Assembly (NCBI GenBank): GCA_002811675.1
Contig: PDIM01010322.1
Location: forward strand, 6,909-28,453
Source: Ichthyosporea sp. XGB-2017a
Lineage: Eukaryota; Opisthokonta; Ichthyosporea
DNA length: 21,545 bases
Direction of reading: 5' to 3'
Part shown: positions 1-8,068 of the stretch, piece after piece
How positions within the stretch are numbered: the stretch's first letter is position 1
How the letters are laid out: each line of letters opens with the position of its first letter
Program-made: the position numbers and the translations under genes
Notes under the pieces: model-generated
Database searches by the model: none
What the model saw: only the letters and a program-made list of their open reading frames with translations
Told to the model about the DNA's origin: nothing

Positions 1-61
1 ACTTCTTGGTTTGATTGATTTTTTTTTTGTAATATATTATTTCAACAAACCAATGTTCCAG

Positions 62-313
62 CTTCCGCACTCCTTCTTATTCGCCAATGATTTGGGCACC
101 GTGTTCCAGGGAACGATGCTGGAGTTTCCTGGTAGATTGCTCAGTTGGTTAATCAGCTGCTTATCCTACCCAATGTTCAGATTTGTTAGATTTCCTCATT
201 CTGCGGAAGAAAATGGGCCAGACGTGATTGGAATCATTTTCTGGATTGTTGTCTGCAATTCCATTTCACTGCGATTGTATGGAGATTCAACAAAAGTTGG
301 GACAAAGAAATAA
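62..313 (+). CDS. Probable last exon of a membrane-protein-like gene (5' part outside window)
   Basis: I do not recognise this gene. An open frame of 83 codons ends at TAA (311-313) and begins in phase 0 just after an acceptor-like TTCCAG (56-61), which follows a T-rich stretch; positions 1-61 would then be intron. The peptide is hydrophobic and coding-like, with an amphipathic stretch (GRLLSWLISCLSYPMFRF) and a possible membrane segment (DVIGIIFWIVVCNSISLRLY) near the C-terminus. The pattern FW followed by Y and D vaguely recalls the C-terminal end of DGAT/SOAT-type MBOAT acyltransferases, but this is too weak to use. An AATAAA overlaps the stop codon, as in the glycosyltransferase gene at 16209, which supports a real gene end here. 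It converges on the deubiquitinase gene, 102 bp away. The alternative is that this is simply 3' flanking sequence. Confidence 0.4.
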   Translation, partial: LPHSFLFANDLGTVFQGTMLEFPGRLLSWLISCLSYPMFRFVRFPHSAEENGPDVIGIIFWIVVCNSISLRLYGDSTKVGTKK

Positions 314-314
314 A
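309..314 (+). terminator. AATAAA poly(A) signal overlapping the stop codon
   Basis: AATAAA contains the TAA stop (311-313) of the preceding exon. If used, the 3' UTR would be only about 10-30 bases. Confidence 0.35.
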
Positions 315-379
315 TTAACTTTTACAATCTTAATTTCCTTGACAACTATTCCTCTTTTCCCCTTTTTTACTTTCATTAA

Positions 380-385
380 TTTATT
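380..385 (-). terminator. AATAAA poly(A) signal of the deubiquitinase gene
   Basis: TTTATT on the plus strand reads AATAAA on the minus strand, about 30 bases beyond the TGA stop at 416-418. Confidence 0.4.
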
Positions 386-415
386 CACTTTCAAGAATGC
401 ATCCCAAGCCTTCTA

Positions 416-1936
416 TCACTTCTTGTTTGACAGCGACAAGTCCTTAGACTGGCTCTCCAGTTGCTTATACTCGGTCCTATACACCTTTTCCATTTCATGA
501 TATTCTAAGCTTTCCTGCCGCGATAACTTTCTCGGAGCAGATGCATCACGACATTCCTCCTGATTACTAAAGAACAGAAGTGTTGGCATCAGCTTGTTTT
601 TTACAATATACTCCTTTGCTTCAGTCCATGTCTTGCCAACTTCCTTGACATTGCTATCGTCAATAGACTTCCAGCACTGTTCTCGCTGTTTATATGCCAA
701 TGCAATGTAATGGCGACCATAGAAGCACACAATTGTCTGCACCGGAAGAAGGCATCGTTCCCGTGAGACTTCTTCCAACCCATTGTACAGAATATTCAGG
801 TCTATATATTCAGGTAAGACGCTCATAATCTTCTTTATCTGTTCTTTGGAGGTGGAGAAGCTGTCCCACATAAGCGACACTGTGTATACCAGTGGGACTG
901 AGTTCAAATGGCGCTGGTACGAAACAGTTCCCGAGCACCCTTCTTTTGTACACTTTTGCGGAGTACAGTCACTTGCTTCCAGTAGCACCTGACAAAACTT
1001 ATTGCAAGAGCCATCATCCTCAATCACCCGCCCTTCATTGTACTTTCCTAGAGTTTTGGCCCTGTCATTCCCGTCTTCGTTTTTGATCTTATGAATAATT
1101 CGACGATACCACCTATCTTTCTTTTTTTCTGTAGTAGGAGTGGCCGCTCCCGAGCACGGAGACGACTCAGGGCACCCACACTCTTCAGGAAAAAGCTTAT
1201 CTTTCAGTGCCTCCAAATAAAGGGCACCGAGAAAGTCGGAATTCATTGTAAAATCAGATGGGTCAGAGGCGTAATTGCAAGTATCACAAAAGCCAATACG
1301 AGTGAACCAAATTCCAAACACTCTCTGCGTCAAGCATCCATGATTGCACTGCATTCCTTCCTGGCAACCGTCTGCACCTGTCGCATTGCAGTGCAATCCA
1401 TCTACCAGTGCCTGATAACATTCTGCTGCGTCCTCCATTGTACCCCAATGGAACCGACCCTCGTTTGACTTGTTCAGCGCTACCCGAATGGCATCAGCTT
1501 TAATCTTTATATTTTCCCCCCTTTGCATTTTAATGAACATGTGCTTAATGGCACAGAAAATACACGCCAAACTTTCGTCCACGCAGCTATCCTTTCGGGC
1601 GCCCTCCTCCACATCACTGTCACCCCCTGACGGGAAAGCACAATCGTCCCTGTGTTGTTCTATGCTGTCCATAAAAGCCTTCCTGAACAATCGCAGATGA
1701 TACATAGACTGTATCACTGCATTGATATAACAGTTATTCTCCCCAGCGCTGTTATCCAGTCCAATAATCCGGGATCCCCTATACAAACTCAACCGCGTCA
1801 CTTGCCTACCCCTCCCTTTCTTAAAAAACGACAGCGGCGGTGTAGCACGGGTGTGTTCCTCCTCCTCCTTCCCACGAGGAACAGAAGAAGGAGAAGAACG
1901 AGCAGGAGGCCCTTGAGGTGAGCTATGACCAGACAT
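416..1936 (-). CDS. USP53/USP54-type ubiquitin carboxyl-terminal hydrolase
   Basis: This 506-residue protein is a C19 (USP) family cysteine protease. The Cys box is GLDNSAGENNCYINAVIQSM (Cys69), followed by YHLRLFRKAF as in USP53/54 and their plant relatives. Further family marks are ACIFCAIKHMF (124-134) and GTMEDAAECYQALVDGLH (165-182). The His box is VCFYGRHYIALAY (His409), with SIDD (Asp426/427) and a closing LMPTLLFF. Cysteine pairs suited to zinc lie at 217/220, 311/315 and 324/329/334, with a basic insert (270-295) between them. The Cys, His and Asp positions of the triad are all occupied, so activity is plausible although animal members were long called inactive. The start is the first ATG (1934-1936), preceding a low-complexity N-terminus rich in Ser, Pro and Glu. 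It is a single exon. The partner ubiquitin chain type cannot be read from the sequence. Confidence 0.85.
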   Translation of the reverse strand: MSGHSSPQGPPARSSPSSVPRGKEEEEHTRATPPLSFFKKGRGRQVTRLSLYRGSRIIGLDNSAGENNCYINAVIQSMYHLRLFRKAFMDSIEQHRDDCAFPSGGDSDVEEGARKDSCVDESLACIFCAIKHMFIKMQRGENIKIKADAIRVALNKSNEGRFHWGTMEDAAECYQALVDGLHCNATGADGCQEGMQCNHGCLTQRVFGIWFTRIGFCDTCNYASDPSDFTMNSDFLGALYLEALKDKLFPEECGCPESSPCSGAATPTTEKKKDRWYRRIIHKIKNEDGNDRAKTLGKYNEGRVIEDDGSCNKFCQVLLEASDCTPQKCTKEGCSGTVSYQRHLNSVPLVYTVSLMWDSFSTSKEQIKKIMSVLPEYIDLNILYNGLEEVSRERCLLPVQTIVCFYGRHYIALAYKQREQCWKSIDDSNVKEVGKTWTEAKEYIVKNKLMPTLLFFSNQEECRDASAPRKLSRQESLEYHEMEKVYRTEYKQLESQSKDLSLSNKK

Positions 1937-2107
1937 AATCCCCAAATCCAACAAAACAGCAACGTCAACTACGCCCGCTTTGTACAAGTTGCGTCGTCCA
2001 GGCAGCCTGCCTATTTATTAATTTATTTATTTTTTATCCTATCCCATTTAATTATCAAAGTCGCATTTCTGAGGGTCTATTTTAGCCTCTCGGATTGTTG
2101 ATTATAC

Positions 2108-2153
2108 ATTGTCGAGCGAGCTTGCGAGCGATTCCTCCTTACTGATCGACAAT
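2108..2153. repeat. 8-bp inverted repeat enclosing GAGCGAG-type repeats
   Basis: ATTGTCGA (2108-2115) is exactly complementary to TCGACAAT (2146-2153). Between them are GCGAGC-like copies, and GCGAGCGAGC recurs at 2231-2240. It lies 170-215 bases upstream of the deubiquitinase ATG, so a regulatory site is possible. Confidence 0.4.
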
Positions 2154-2209
2154 TTAAATACACTTTTAGGGCGTCCTCTGATTGGCTCCTGGAATTTGGG
2201 CTACTATCT

Positions 2210-2296
2210 ATAACCCTAAAGAAGAAAATGGCGAGCGAGCCGACCTTTAGGTCATTGCAATTTTATGGGAGTTCCCATAGTAACAGTTAGGGTTAT
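2210..2296. repeat. 10-bp inverted repeat of telomere-like hexamers
   Basis: ATAACCCTAA (2210-2219) is the exact complement of TTAGGGTTAT (2287-2296), and a third TTAGGG lies at 2166-2171. This resembles the telo-box promoter elements of plants and some algae, or binding sites for telomere-repeat factors. It is not a telomere, because coding genes continue on both sides. Confidence 0.5.
2264..2279. repeat. 16-bp near-perfect palindrome
   Basis: TATGGGA (2264-2270) and TCCCATA (2273-2279) are exact complements separated by GT. This is a typical shape for a dimeric transcription-factor site. It lies between the two arms of the telomere-like inverted repeat. Confidence 0.4.
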
Positions 2297-2593
2297 GGAT
2301 GAGAGTGCTGTTTCATAGAATTTACGCCCATTTTCCCGCCCTTTCCTTAGTTTTGCATTTTGTTTTTGATTTCTTTTTCAACAATGGCAAAAGCCAATCC
2401 CTTCCTGTCCTTCTCCCATTCATGAGCTAGAATATAATTTCGCCTCTTCAAACTGACACATTGCATCATGCATGGACACTATGAAGTATGAACTCGAACT
2501 ATCAATTGTCTGCATTTGGCAATGACCGTAGGCCATTGTTTTATTCGAATGAAGGACTTACGAGCATAGGCACAGGGACTACCGAAATGGCTG

Positions 2594-2599
2594 TTTATT
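2594..2599 (-). terminator. AATAAA poly(A) signal of the 5'-nucleotidase-like membrane protein gene
   Basis: The minus strand reads AATAAA about 75 bases past the stop at 2675-2677. A second copy lies at 2540-2545. Confidence 0.4.
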
Positions 2600-2674
2600 G
2601 AAAAACCAGAACTGGTTTACAGATAGCGGTAAGTGGGTGACCCCGGGTGATCCTTACTTGTATTTCTGTTCCAA

Positions 2675-5600
2675 TTACGAAGCTTCTTCTTCAGGCACCC
2701 CCAAATCCAATATATCTTCCACCATCTCCTCCGCTTCAAGTTCCTCTACAACCTCTTCCGGCACTGAGGACTGCTGGTAACGGGCCTCACCCGATCCATC
2801 CCTAGAATCCCCCGCCGAGAAGACGCTTACAGGGTTCGTTGTTTGTACTTTTTCTCCTGAAATCGACACACACAGTTTAGAATCAATTTGCCCCCCTCTT
2901 TCCTTTTCGTCCCCTTCTCCCACTTCATTTGAATTGATCATCTGGGAAATGCGTGTATCTTTATGCTTCATCATGTTCAGAATATCGGACAAATCAACGC
3001 TGCTCTTACTCCTCCCTTCACTTATCCCCACACTGAGCTTTTTAGAAGCGATGGATGCGCTACTTTCTTGTGTGTTAACCTTCCCCTCAACTTCCACGTA
3101 AGGGGGCATGTGGGGCTCTTTCGATGAAGTTATCGCTCTTGCGTTTCCCCCATTAATGACCAAAGTGTTTTTTCGCAAAACTTCACCTTGGATAGTTTCA
3201 GAGTTGATGACATTTATGTCCATTTGGGACACCACCACGGACTCACACATATTTAAAATAGCAGCGCGATAGGAATGGCGAATTTTTCTTAAACTGTCAC
3301 CCTCAATATGATTAATGCCACCCCCATTTAATTCCAACTCACTCATAAAGTAATGGGAGAGCAACATGATGGGCTTTTTGCTCTTTAGTGCCTTTAAAAA
3401 GGTCCTCAGTCTAATGTAGAATTCCAGAAGGACGGTGTCTTCTTCCAATGCTTTGTAGTCCACCATGTCACCAGTCTCGTTATATGTGCGATGATTATGC
3501 TCTGCAATTTTGCTCAAAATCTCATCTTTTTTCTCAACTGAGACAAGGCACTCGTCCAAAGCGAGTATAATTTCCTTCCATGCCATTCTCTCTCGAACAG
3601 ACATTAACAGCTCAGTTCCGCCGTCTTTAGCACTGCTTCTTTGATTGCGATTTCGAACAGATGAGCGATGTGCTGCAATTTTCCCTAGCTGATTGCTACC
3701 GAATGCTGAGCTTTCGTCCAACGATGCAATGGAGTTCTTCTTCACCTCATGCCCCATGAATGAGGCACGGATAGTTACGCTACCTCTTCGAACACCAGAG
3801 TCACCAGACATTCTATCGGTCATTACATTTGCTTTGAAGCCAGTTCTTTGACAGTGGTTGCTCGATAACGGACTGGAACCTTCTTTTTCATTTCCGCCAC
3901 TGTAGTTTGCAAACATTTTGTAAAACCAGCCAGCGTCCCCAAACGTGTGGGAGATTTCGCAATTAGAGTCGTTTGGCGTGGTTGCAAGTGCTCTAATTTC
4001 TGACCTTCGGTGCTTTGTTGCATACATCATGCTCTTTAAAATGTCCTTACCAGACCGTGCCCCAATGGAACTTTCCAACACCAGCGGAGCTTTAAACGAG
4101 CATATTGTAATCAATGCTATCAGTGAAATGAGAAAAACACTTGCAATGATGAGTGTTGGAATGAAGCCGTCGCCATCGAAAGAATCCTCCATTATGATAA
4201 GAACAAGCAATGCAATGCTGTTAATAACACCGACAACAAATCCAACAGCACCCCAATAGTTTGCTGGAAGAAAAATGCATGGTTTCCCAAAAACACATAT
4301 ATAGGAGCAAAAGGAAAAAATTAAAATTAAAATAGAGAGGTAAAGCGCGGGTACAACTGCAAAAAACACCCTTCCAATAACCATAGTTGTCTTCACAGCA
4401 GTTAACATTAAGATATATTTTGGGTTGAATCTTAGCTGAAGAGTTTGGCAATCCGAAAACTCTTGCCACATGTAGCAGGTATAAGAGCTCAAGGGGATAT
4501 ATACTATAAGCAATGTAAAAGAGACAACGAGCATTACCCAGTGCTTTGTAGTGAAGCATATCATGCAATCTAACTGCGGTACGTAAAGATCTTCATATTG
4601 AAATGATATGCCCCCGTCCGGAACACTGCCCACGCTAGTCAACGTGCTATCTACTAAATCTATATATGTAGTGTTATACTTTAATTCACTAATGTAGTGG
4701 CAGTTCATTGCTGTTGATAAAAGAGTTAGAGCTGGTATATAACCAGCCGACGAATATATAAGCAAAAATGTAGTGCACGGGGCGATAAAAAACTTCCCGA
4801 CGGTTGTTTTCTCAATAACCGCATCAAGCTCAAAGTACAATATGATGGAGTACACTATATATAAAATGGTTAAGAAAACAATGACCCAATAGAACCATAC
4901 TTCTTCTATTGTTCCTGAAGCAAATTCTATGAGTATATTAAATCCAGAATTCCAGTCCCATTCAGTACGCGCAACAAGAGGCACAGTCGCAAACTGTATA
5001 CCTTCGAAAGCAAGAGCCACAAAACGCAGATAATTCTGGTCTTGTCTCTTTAATTCATATACAGTGAATCCATCCCAGAAATCTGGATCATCTTGCTCAA
5101 TTTGTGGAAAGCGTGAAGTAAGTGACCAGAAGCTCAAATCAACTCTCCAGATGTATGTCGTAACTATTATCCAAGTCACAAGAGCCGTCATCTGAAAGAG
5201 CAACATCGAGATCGATCCTTCTTCATATTCATCAATGGCAAAGTCGAAATGCCACAAGTACGATTCGGCTAACCGATATTTTTCCGAGCAACTCCGCTGG
5301 TCTGCTGGAAGAAATGTATTGCAACTAGATCCTCCCCAAGCAAAGGATGAGCACGAACATGTGCTGTTTGAAAGGCATACTCCATGGTAACATCCAGATG
5401 GGCACAATAAAGTCTCGTCAACATCAGTTACGCGAGGTAAAGGGCAATTGCAATCAGCAGGAAGTTGCAACGGGTTTGCATAGGGTGGAGGAACAGAGAT
5501 ACTTAGATTTGCATGCCTCACCATATACCATCTTAGAACTTCTTGCAGGGTTTTATCATATTGAATCAGATCAGGTACATTCGCTGAACCAAATGTAAAC

Positions 5601-7318
5601 TCATCTCCCCCTCCAGTTAGAAATGAACTGGCGCAAATTGTGTAATATACCTGCGTATCAATCTTGCGATATCCGAGAGGCCCTTTGATAGTTTGACTCT
5701 CAACGAAAACAGAATGCACTCGACTTCCTGGATCATCGTTCGAATTGTAATAAACATGGGCGCCAGAATAGTGCAAAAATCGCCCTGTCCCACCATTGTC
5801 AAACGCTTGCGAAATAGACTCTGAGGATTTGTTTCTTACCACTTTACTAAGGCCATTCTCCATAAGCGCCAAAAGGTCCTTGCCAGTGATATTCGATCTC
5901 TTGATAACATCATTGAACGGGAATGCTTTGTATAAGTCCGACAAAGTAAGATTGCCTTCCGACAAATTAGCACGTATAGAGCCCCCGTTGGTAATTGCGA
6001 TATCACAGGGTTTTCCTGCAAATATGGCATAATCGTATAGGGCCTTTGTGACCAATGAGCCTGTTCTGCATTCAGTGAAACGGCACACTTCAGGGTTGCC
6101 ATGCATAAACTTATTATTATATCCTATCACTTCGCTGATAACGGCATTCATTTTGGACTCCCTGTTGACAACAATTGCTTCCACAGTCGCGTCTGGTTGA
6201 GTGCATCCGACTTCCAAAGTTACACCAGAGTTTGCCGCCGCTGCACATTGCAACACGGGCGATATTAAATTCCGACTTCCGGGTGTCGTCAAGTCCAACG
6301 TAGCTTGTTTTGTGGCTTTATCCACTTGCAGGTCTAAGACACCAATCGTCCCCGAGTAGGGAGCACCCCCAACAATCAATATTCCCTTATTTTCAGGTCT
6401 ACTAAGCTGTACTGGATGTGGTTGGTCTTGTATTCCATAAAAAGGCGAGTTTCCGGTTTCCGTGCCTTGGAACTCATAGGTGTACAACAAAACATCCACG
6501 TTCAGTTGCACAACAAGCTCTTGGTCTACCACATGCTCCCCAAGAAACCCTGTCAAGAGACATACCACAATATCAATATCAGGATTCTGAGCTTTCATGG
6601 TGGCCACGTTATTGTTGATGCTCGTCACAATGGGCTGCGGCTCAAGAATAGATGTCCCATTGACCTCACAGGCCGTAATTTGACACAGATTGGGATCAAC
6701 AAAAGACACCACACCTACTTTAACAGACGGGGAGGAGCCAGCTGCAGAGCCGGGGACCACAGCGGTCAAAACAACAAACTGCGACATCAACGACCAAAAC
6801 TCATTGGCCAGTAGTGCCCCAAATTTAAGGTTACTTGCTACCATTTTTGTTTGCAGTCCCGATGGTGCAAGTTTTAAGCCTTCCAAAAGATTACTAACCC
6901 CTGCAAGAAAGTCGTCCTGTCCAATGCCAATAACATCATACTTCAAATGATGGAAATACTCAATGGCAACCTGACCAAGATCAATTGTGTCAAGCAATCC
7001 TACTGACCGGTGCTGACCACAGTCCACCGTCAATGTTGGTATGGACTTTCCAGTGGCGTCTTGTTTCTGAGAGTTGATTTCTGAGGCCAGATACGGCAAA
7101 CCTCCATAACGACGACCGAAATCACTCTTTCTTTTATCATAGTTTCCCTCTATTGAACCCGTAAATATGATTCGTAGTGGGGTAGTTGCTGCCTCCACCC
7201 CAACAGCCCTCCAACCCCAGAAGCTCTGTAGACCATTGTCATGATAGCTGCAGAGCGAGACAAGCAATGCAACAAATAATATGTTGCCTCCTCGCCAAAC
7301 GACCGTACTGCACTTCAT
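2675..7318 (-). CDS. 5'-nucleotidase-like ectodomain fused to EGF-like module, 7-8 membrane segments and long cytoplasmic tail
   Basis: The protein has 1547 residues; its start ATG (7316-7318) precedes a signal peptide (core NILFVALLVSL, residues 12-22). Residues 47-300 follow the calcineurin-like phosphatase domain of 5'-nucleotidases (YGGLPYLASEI at 71, VASNL at 161), but the metal-ligand motifs are altered: FTGSIEG where NDxH is expected, GIGQDDF for GNHEF, CLLTGF where His is expected, and no GHSH. Residues 385-605 are a well-kept 5'-nucleotidase C-terminal domain (TNGGSIRANL at 443, FPFNDV at 466, GRFLHYSG at 512, FLTGGGDEF at 566). An EGF-like Cys cluster follows (639-666). Membrane segments lie near 704-724, 765-783 (weak), 807-829, 843-868, 926-947, 984-1009, 1021-1043 and 1052-1075. 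The 470-residue Ser-rich tail has PKA-like sites (RRGSV, 1177) and a helical stretch (1240-1325). I infer a nucleotide or adenosine sensor; hydrolysis looks unlikely. It is a single exon. Confidence 0.75.
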   Translation of the reverse strand: MKCSTVVWRGGNILFVALLVSLCSYHDNGLQSFWGWRAVGVEAATTPLRIIFTGSIEGNYDKRKSDFGRRYGGLPYLASEINSQKQDATGKSIPTLTVDCGQHRSVGLLDTIDLGQVAIEYFHHLKYDVIGIGQDDFLAGVSNLLEGLKLAPSGLQTKMVASNLKFGALLANEFWSLMSQFVVLTAVVPGSAAGSSPSVKVGVVSFVDPNLCQITACEVNGTSILEPQPIVTSINNNVATMKAQNPDIDIVVCLLTGFLGEHVVDQELVVQLNVDVLLYTYEFQGTETGNSPFYGIQDQPHPVQLSRPENKGILIVGGAPYSGTIGVLDLQVDKATKQATLDLTTPGSRNLISPVLQCAAAANSGVTLEVGCTQPDATVEAIVVNRESKMNAVISEVIGYNNKFMHGNPEVCRFTECRTGSLVTKALYDYAIFAGKPCDIAITNGGSIRANLSEGNLTLSDLYKAFPFNDVIKRSNITGKDLLALMENGLSKVVRNKSSESISQAFDNGGTGRFLHYSGAHVYYNSNDDPGSRVHSVFVESQTIKGPLGYRKIDTQVYYTICASSFLTGGGDEFTFGSANVPDLIQYDKTLQEVLRWYMVRHANLSISVPPPYANPLQLPADCNCPLPRVTDVDETLLCPSGCYHGVCLSNSTCSCSSFAWGGSSCNTFLPADQRSCSEKYRLAESYLWHFDFAIDEYEEGSISMLLFQMTALVTWIIVTTYIWRVDLSFWSLTSRFPQIEQDDPDFWDGFTVYELKRQDQNYLRFVALAFEGIQFATVPLVARTEWDWNSGFNILIEFASGTIEEVWFYWVIVFLTILYIVYSIILYFELDAVIEKTTVGKFFIAPCTTFLLIYSSAGYIPALTLLSTAMNCHYISELKYNTTYIDLVDSTLTSVGSVPDGGISFQYEDLYVPQLDCMICFTTKHWVMLVVSFTLLIVYIPLSSYTCYMWQEFSDCQTLQLRFNPKYILMLTAVKTTMVIGRVFFAVVPALYLSILILIFSFCSYICVFGKPCIFLPANYWGAVGFVVGVINSIALLVLIIMEDSFDGDGFIPTLIIASVFLISLIALITICSFKAPLVLESSIGARSGKDILKSMMYATKHRRSEIRALATTPNDSNCEISHTFGDAGWFYKMFANYSGGNEKEGSSPLSSNHCQRTGFKANVMTDRMSGDSGVRRGSVTIRASFMGHEVKKNSIASLDESSAFGSNQLGKIAAHRSSVRNRNQRSSAKDGGTELLMSVRERMAWKEIILALDECLVSVEKKDEILSKIAEHNHRTYNETGDMVDYKALEEDTVLLEFYIRLRTFLKALKSKKPIMLLSHYFMSELELNGGGINHIEGDSLRKIRHSYRAAILNMCESVVVSQMDINVINSETIQGEVLRKNTLVINGGNARAITSSKEPHMPPYVEVEGKVNTQESSASIASKKLSVGISEGRSKSSVDLSDILNMMKHKDTRISQMINSNEVGEGDEKERGGQIDSKLCVSISGEKVQTTNPVSVFSAGDSRDGSGEARYQQSSVPEEVVEELEAEEMVEDILDLGVPEEEAS

Positions 7319-7757
7319 TTGTTTTTTAGTCAAAATATTGACTGTCTCATTTCTCCTTAGTTACAGTTGATTTATACAATATTTATATAAAACATAGAGC
7401 TATTTACCTCAAAGCCTGGGCTGCTTTAAGATTTATTCCACCACTTTCCTTATGCAAAGCGTCTCGTTTGCTTTCAAATCTGTCTGTCCTCCTAGCTAGG
7501 CCTTTCTTTTCTACCTAGCTACAGTAGTGTCTGTGCTTCTACCTATAATCGTCTATCGGTGCGATAAACTTCCTCCGCACGCGCTTCAAACTAAATACCT
7601 ATTTAGGGTACCTAATTCCCATCATCTATCCTGCGTAACAATGAGCTGAACTGTATCAACCACTTCCTATACCTTCCCCGGCCTTCCTTTCAATGCGACT
7701 CTAAAACAGCTACATAAAAGGCAAGTGCGGATACCTAAAAAGGCAAGGCCTCCTTAT

Positions 7758-7895
7758 ATGGAGAAGGATGGGAGGTCTAGTCGAACTGAGATTCCTTGGG
7801 AGGATATAGAGGCACTGGAGCCCACCCCTGATCACCCCGTCGATCGGATCCATCAAAGTCGCGAGTCTAGAGAGCTATACACAGCCAGCTGCTAA
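7758..7895 (+). CDS. Candidate small ORF, 45 residues, unknown
   Basis: ATG (7758) to TAA (7893-7895) encodes a 45-residue hydrophilic peptide containing EIPWEDIEALEPTPDHPVDR. The frame stays open upstream without an ATG to about 7650, 82 codons in all, and reads PGLPFNATLKQLHKRQVRIP there. The base composition differs from the AT-rich flanks. It could be a small gene, an exon of an unannotated transcript, a long upstream ORF of the NME6-LYR mRNA, or chance. I recognise no family. Confidence 0.22.
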   Translation: MEKDGRSSRTEIPWEDIEALEPTPDHPVDRIHQSRESRELYTASC

Positions 7896-8048
7896 AACGG
7901 ACTTGTGGACTGCACATGCCCTTTTTGTTGTTGTGTTGTCTGTACCTTTTTTGTTTTTTGAGATTTTATTGTAGTGTAACTATCAACTATTGTAAGCTAC
8001 TTTTTGTTTTGTAAGGAAGCGGAAAACGGAAGAGTTAGTGCTTTACTG

Positions 8049-8066
8049 ATGGATTGCAAGGAATAG
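8049..8066 (+). promoter_or_regulatory. Possible minimal upstream ORF before the NME6-LYR start
   Basis: ATG GAT TGC AAG GAA TAG encodes MDCKE and stops two bases before the main ATG at 8069. If it lies in the mRNA, it could control initiation at the main start by reinitiation or leaky scanning. Confidence 0.35.
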
Positions 8067-8068
8067 GA

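Larger units (their letters stand above)
1937..2674. other. Intergenic spacer: upstream region of the deubiquitinase gene and 3' flank of the next gene
   Basis: There is no supported gene in these 738 bases. The stretch next to the deubiquitinase ATG is AT-rich (2010-2035). An inverted CCAAT box (ATTGG, 2181-2185) sits about 245 bases upstream of that ATG, and several inverted repeats (listed separately) lie between 2108 and 2296. The right part holds AATAAA signals for the gene ending at 2675. Confidence 0.6.
7319..8068. promoter_or_regulatory. Divergent intergenic region between the membrane protein and NME6-LYR genes
   Basis: This 750-bp head-to-head spacer must hold the promoters of both genes. 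A TATA-like TTTATATAAA (7382-7391) lies about 65 bases upstream of the minus-strand ATG. The middle (7640-7900) is less AT-rich and contains an open frame (listed separately). The part next to the plus-strand gene (7920-8030) is pyrimidine-rich with many T runs. I found no tRNA-like structure. Confidence 0.5.

Noticed and set aside
1091-1468. 125-codon plus-strand open frame
   Set aside because: Antisense to the conserved deubiquitinase catalytic domain; no recognisable features.
2210-2296. TTAGGG/CCCTAA copies read as an internal telomere or chromosome-fusion scar
   Set aside because: Only single hexamers with one extra TTA, not a tandem array, and in opposed orientation between ordinary genes.
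2675-7318. Calling this gene an active ecto-5'-nucleotidase
   Set aside because: The metal-ligand motifs of the phosphatase domain are replaced although the C-terminal domain is kept.
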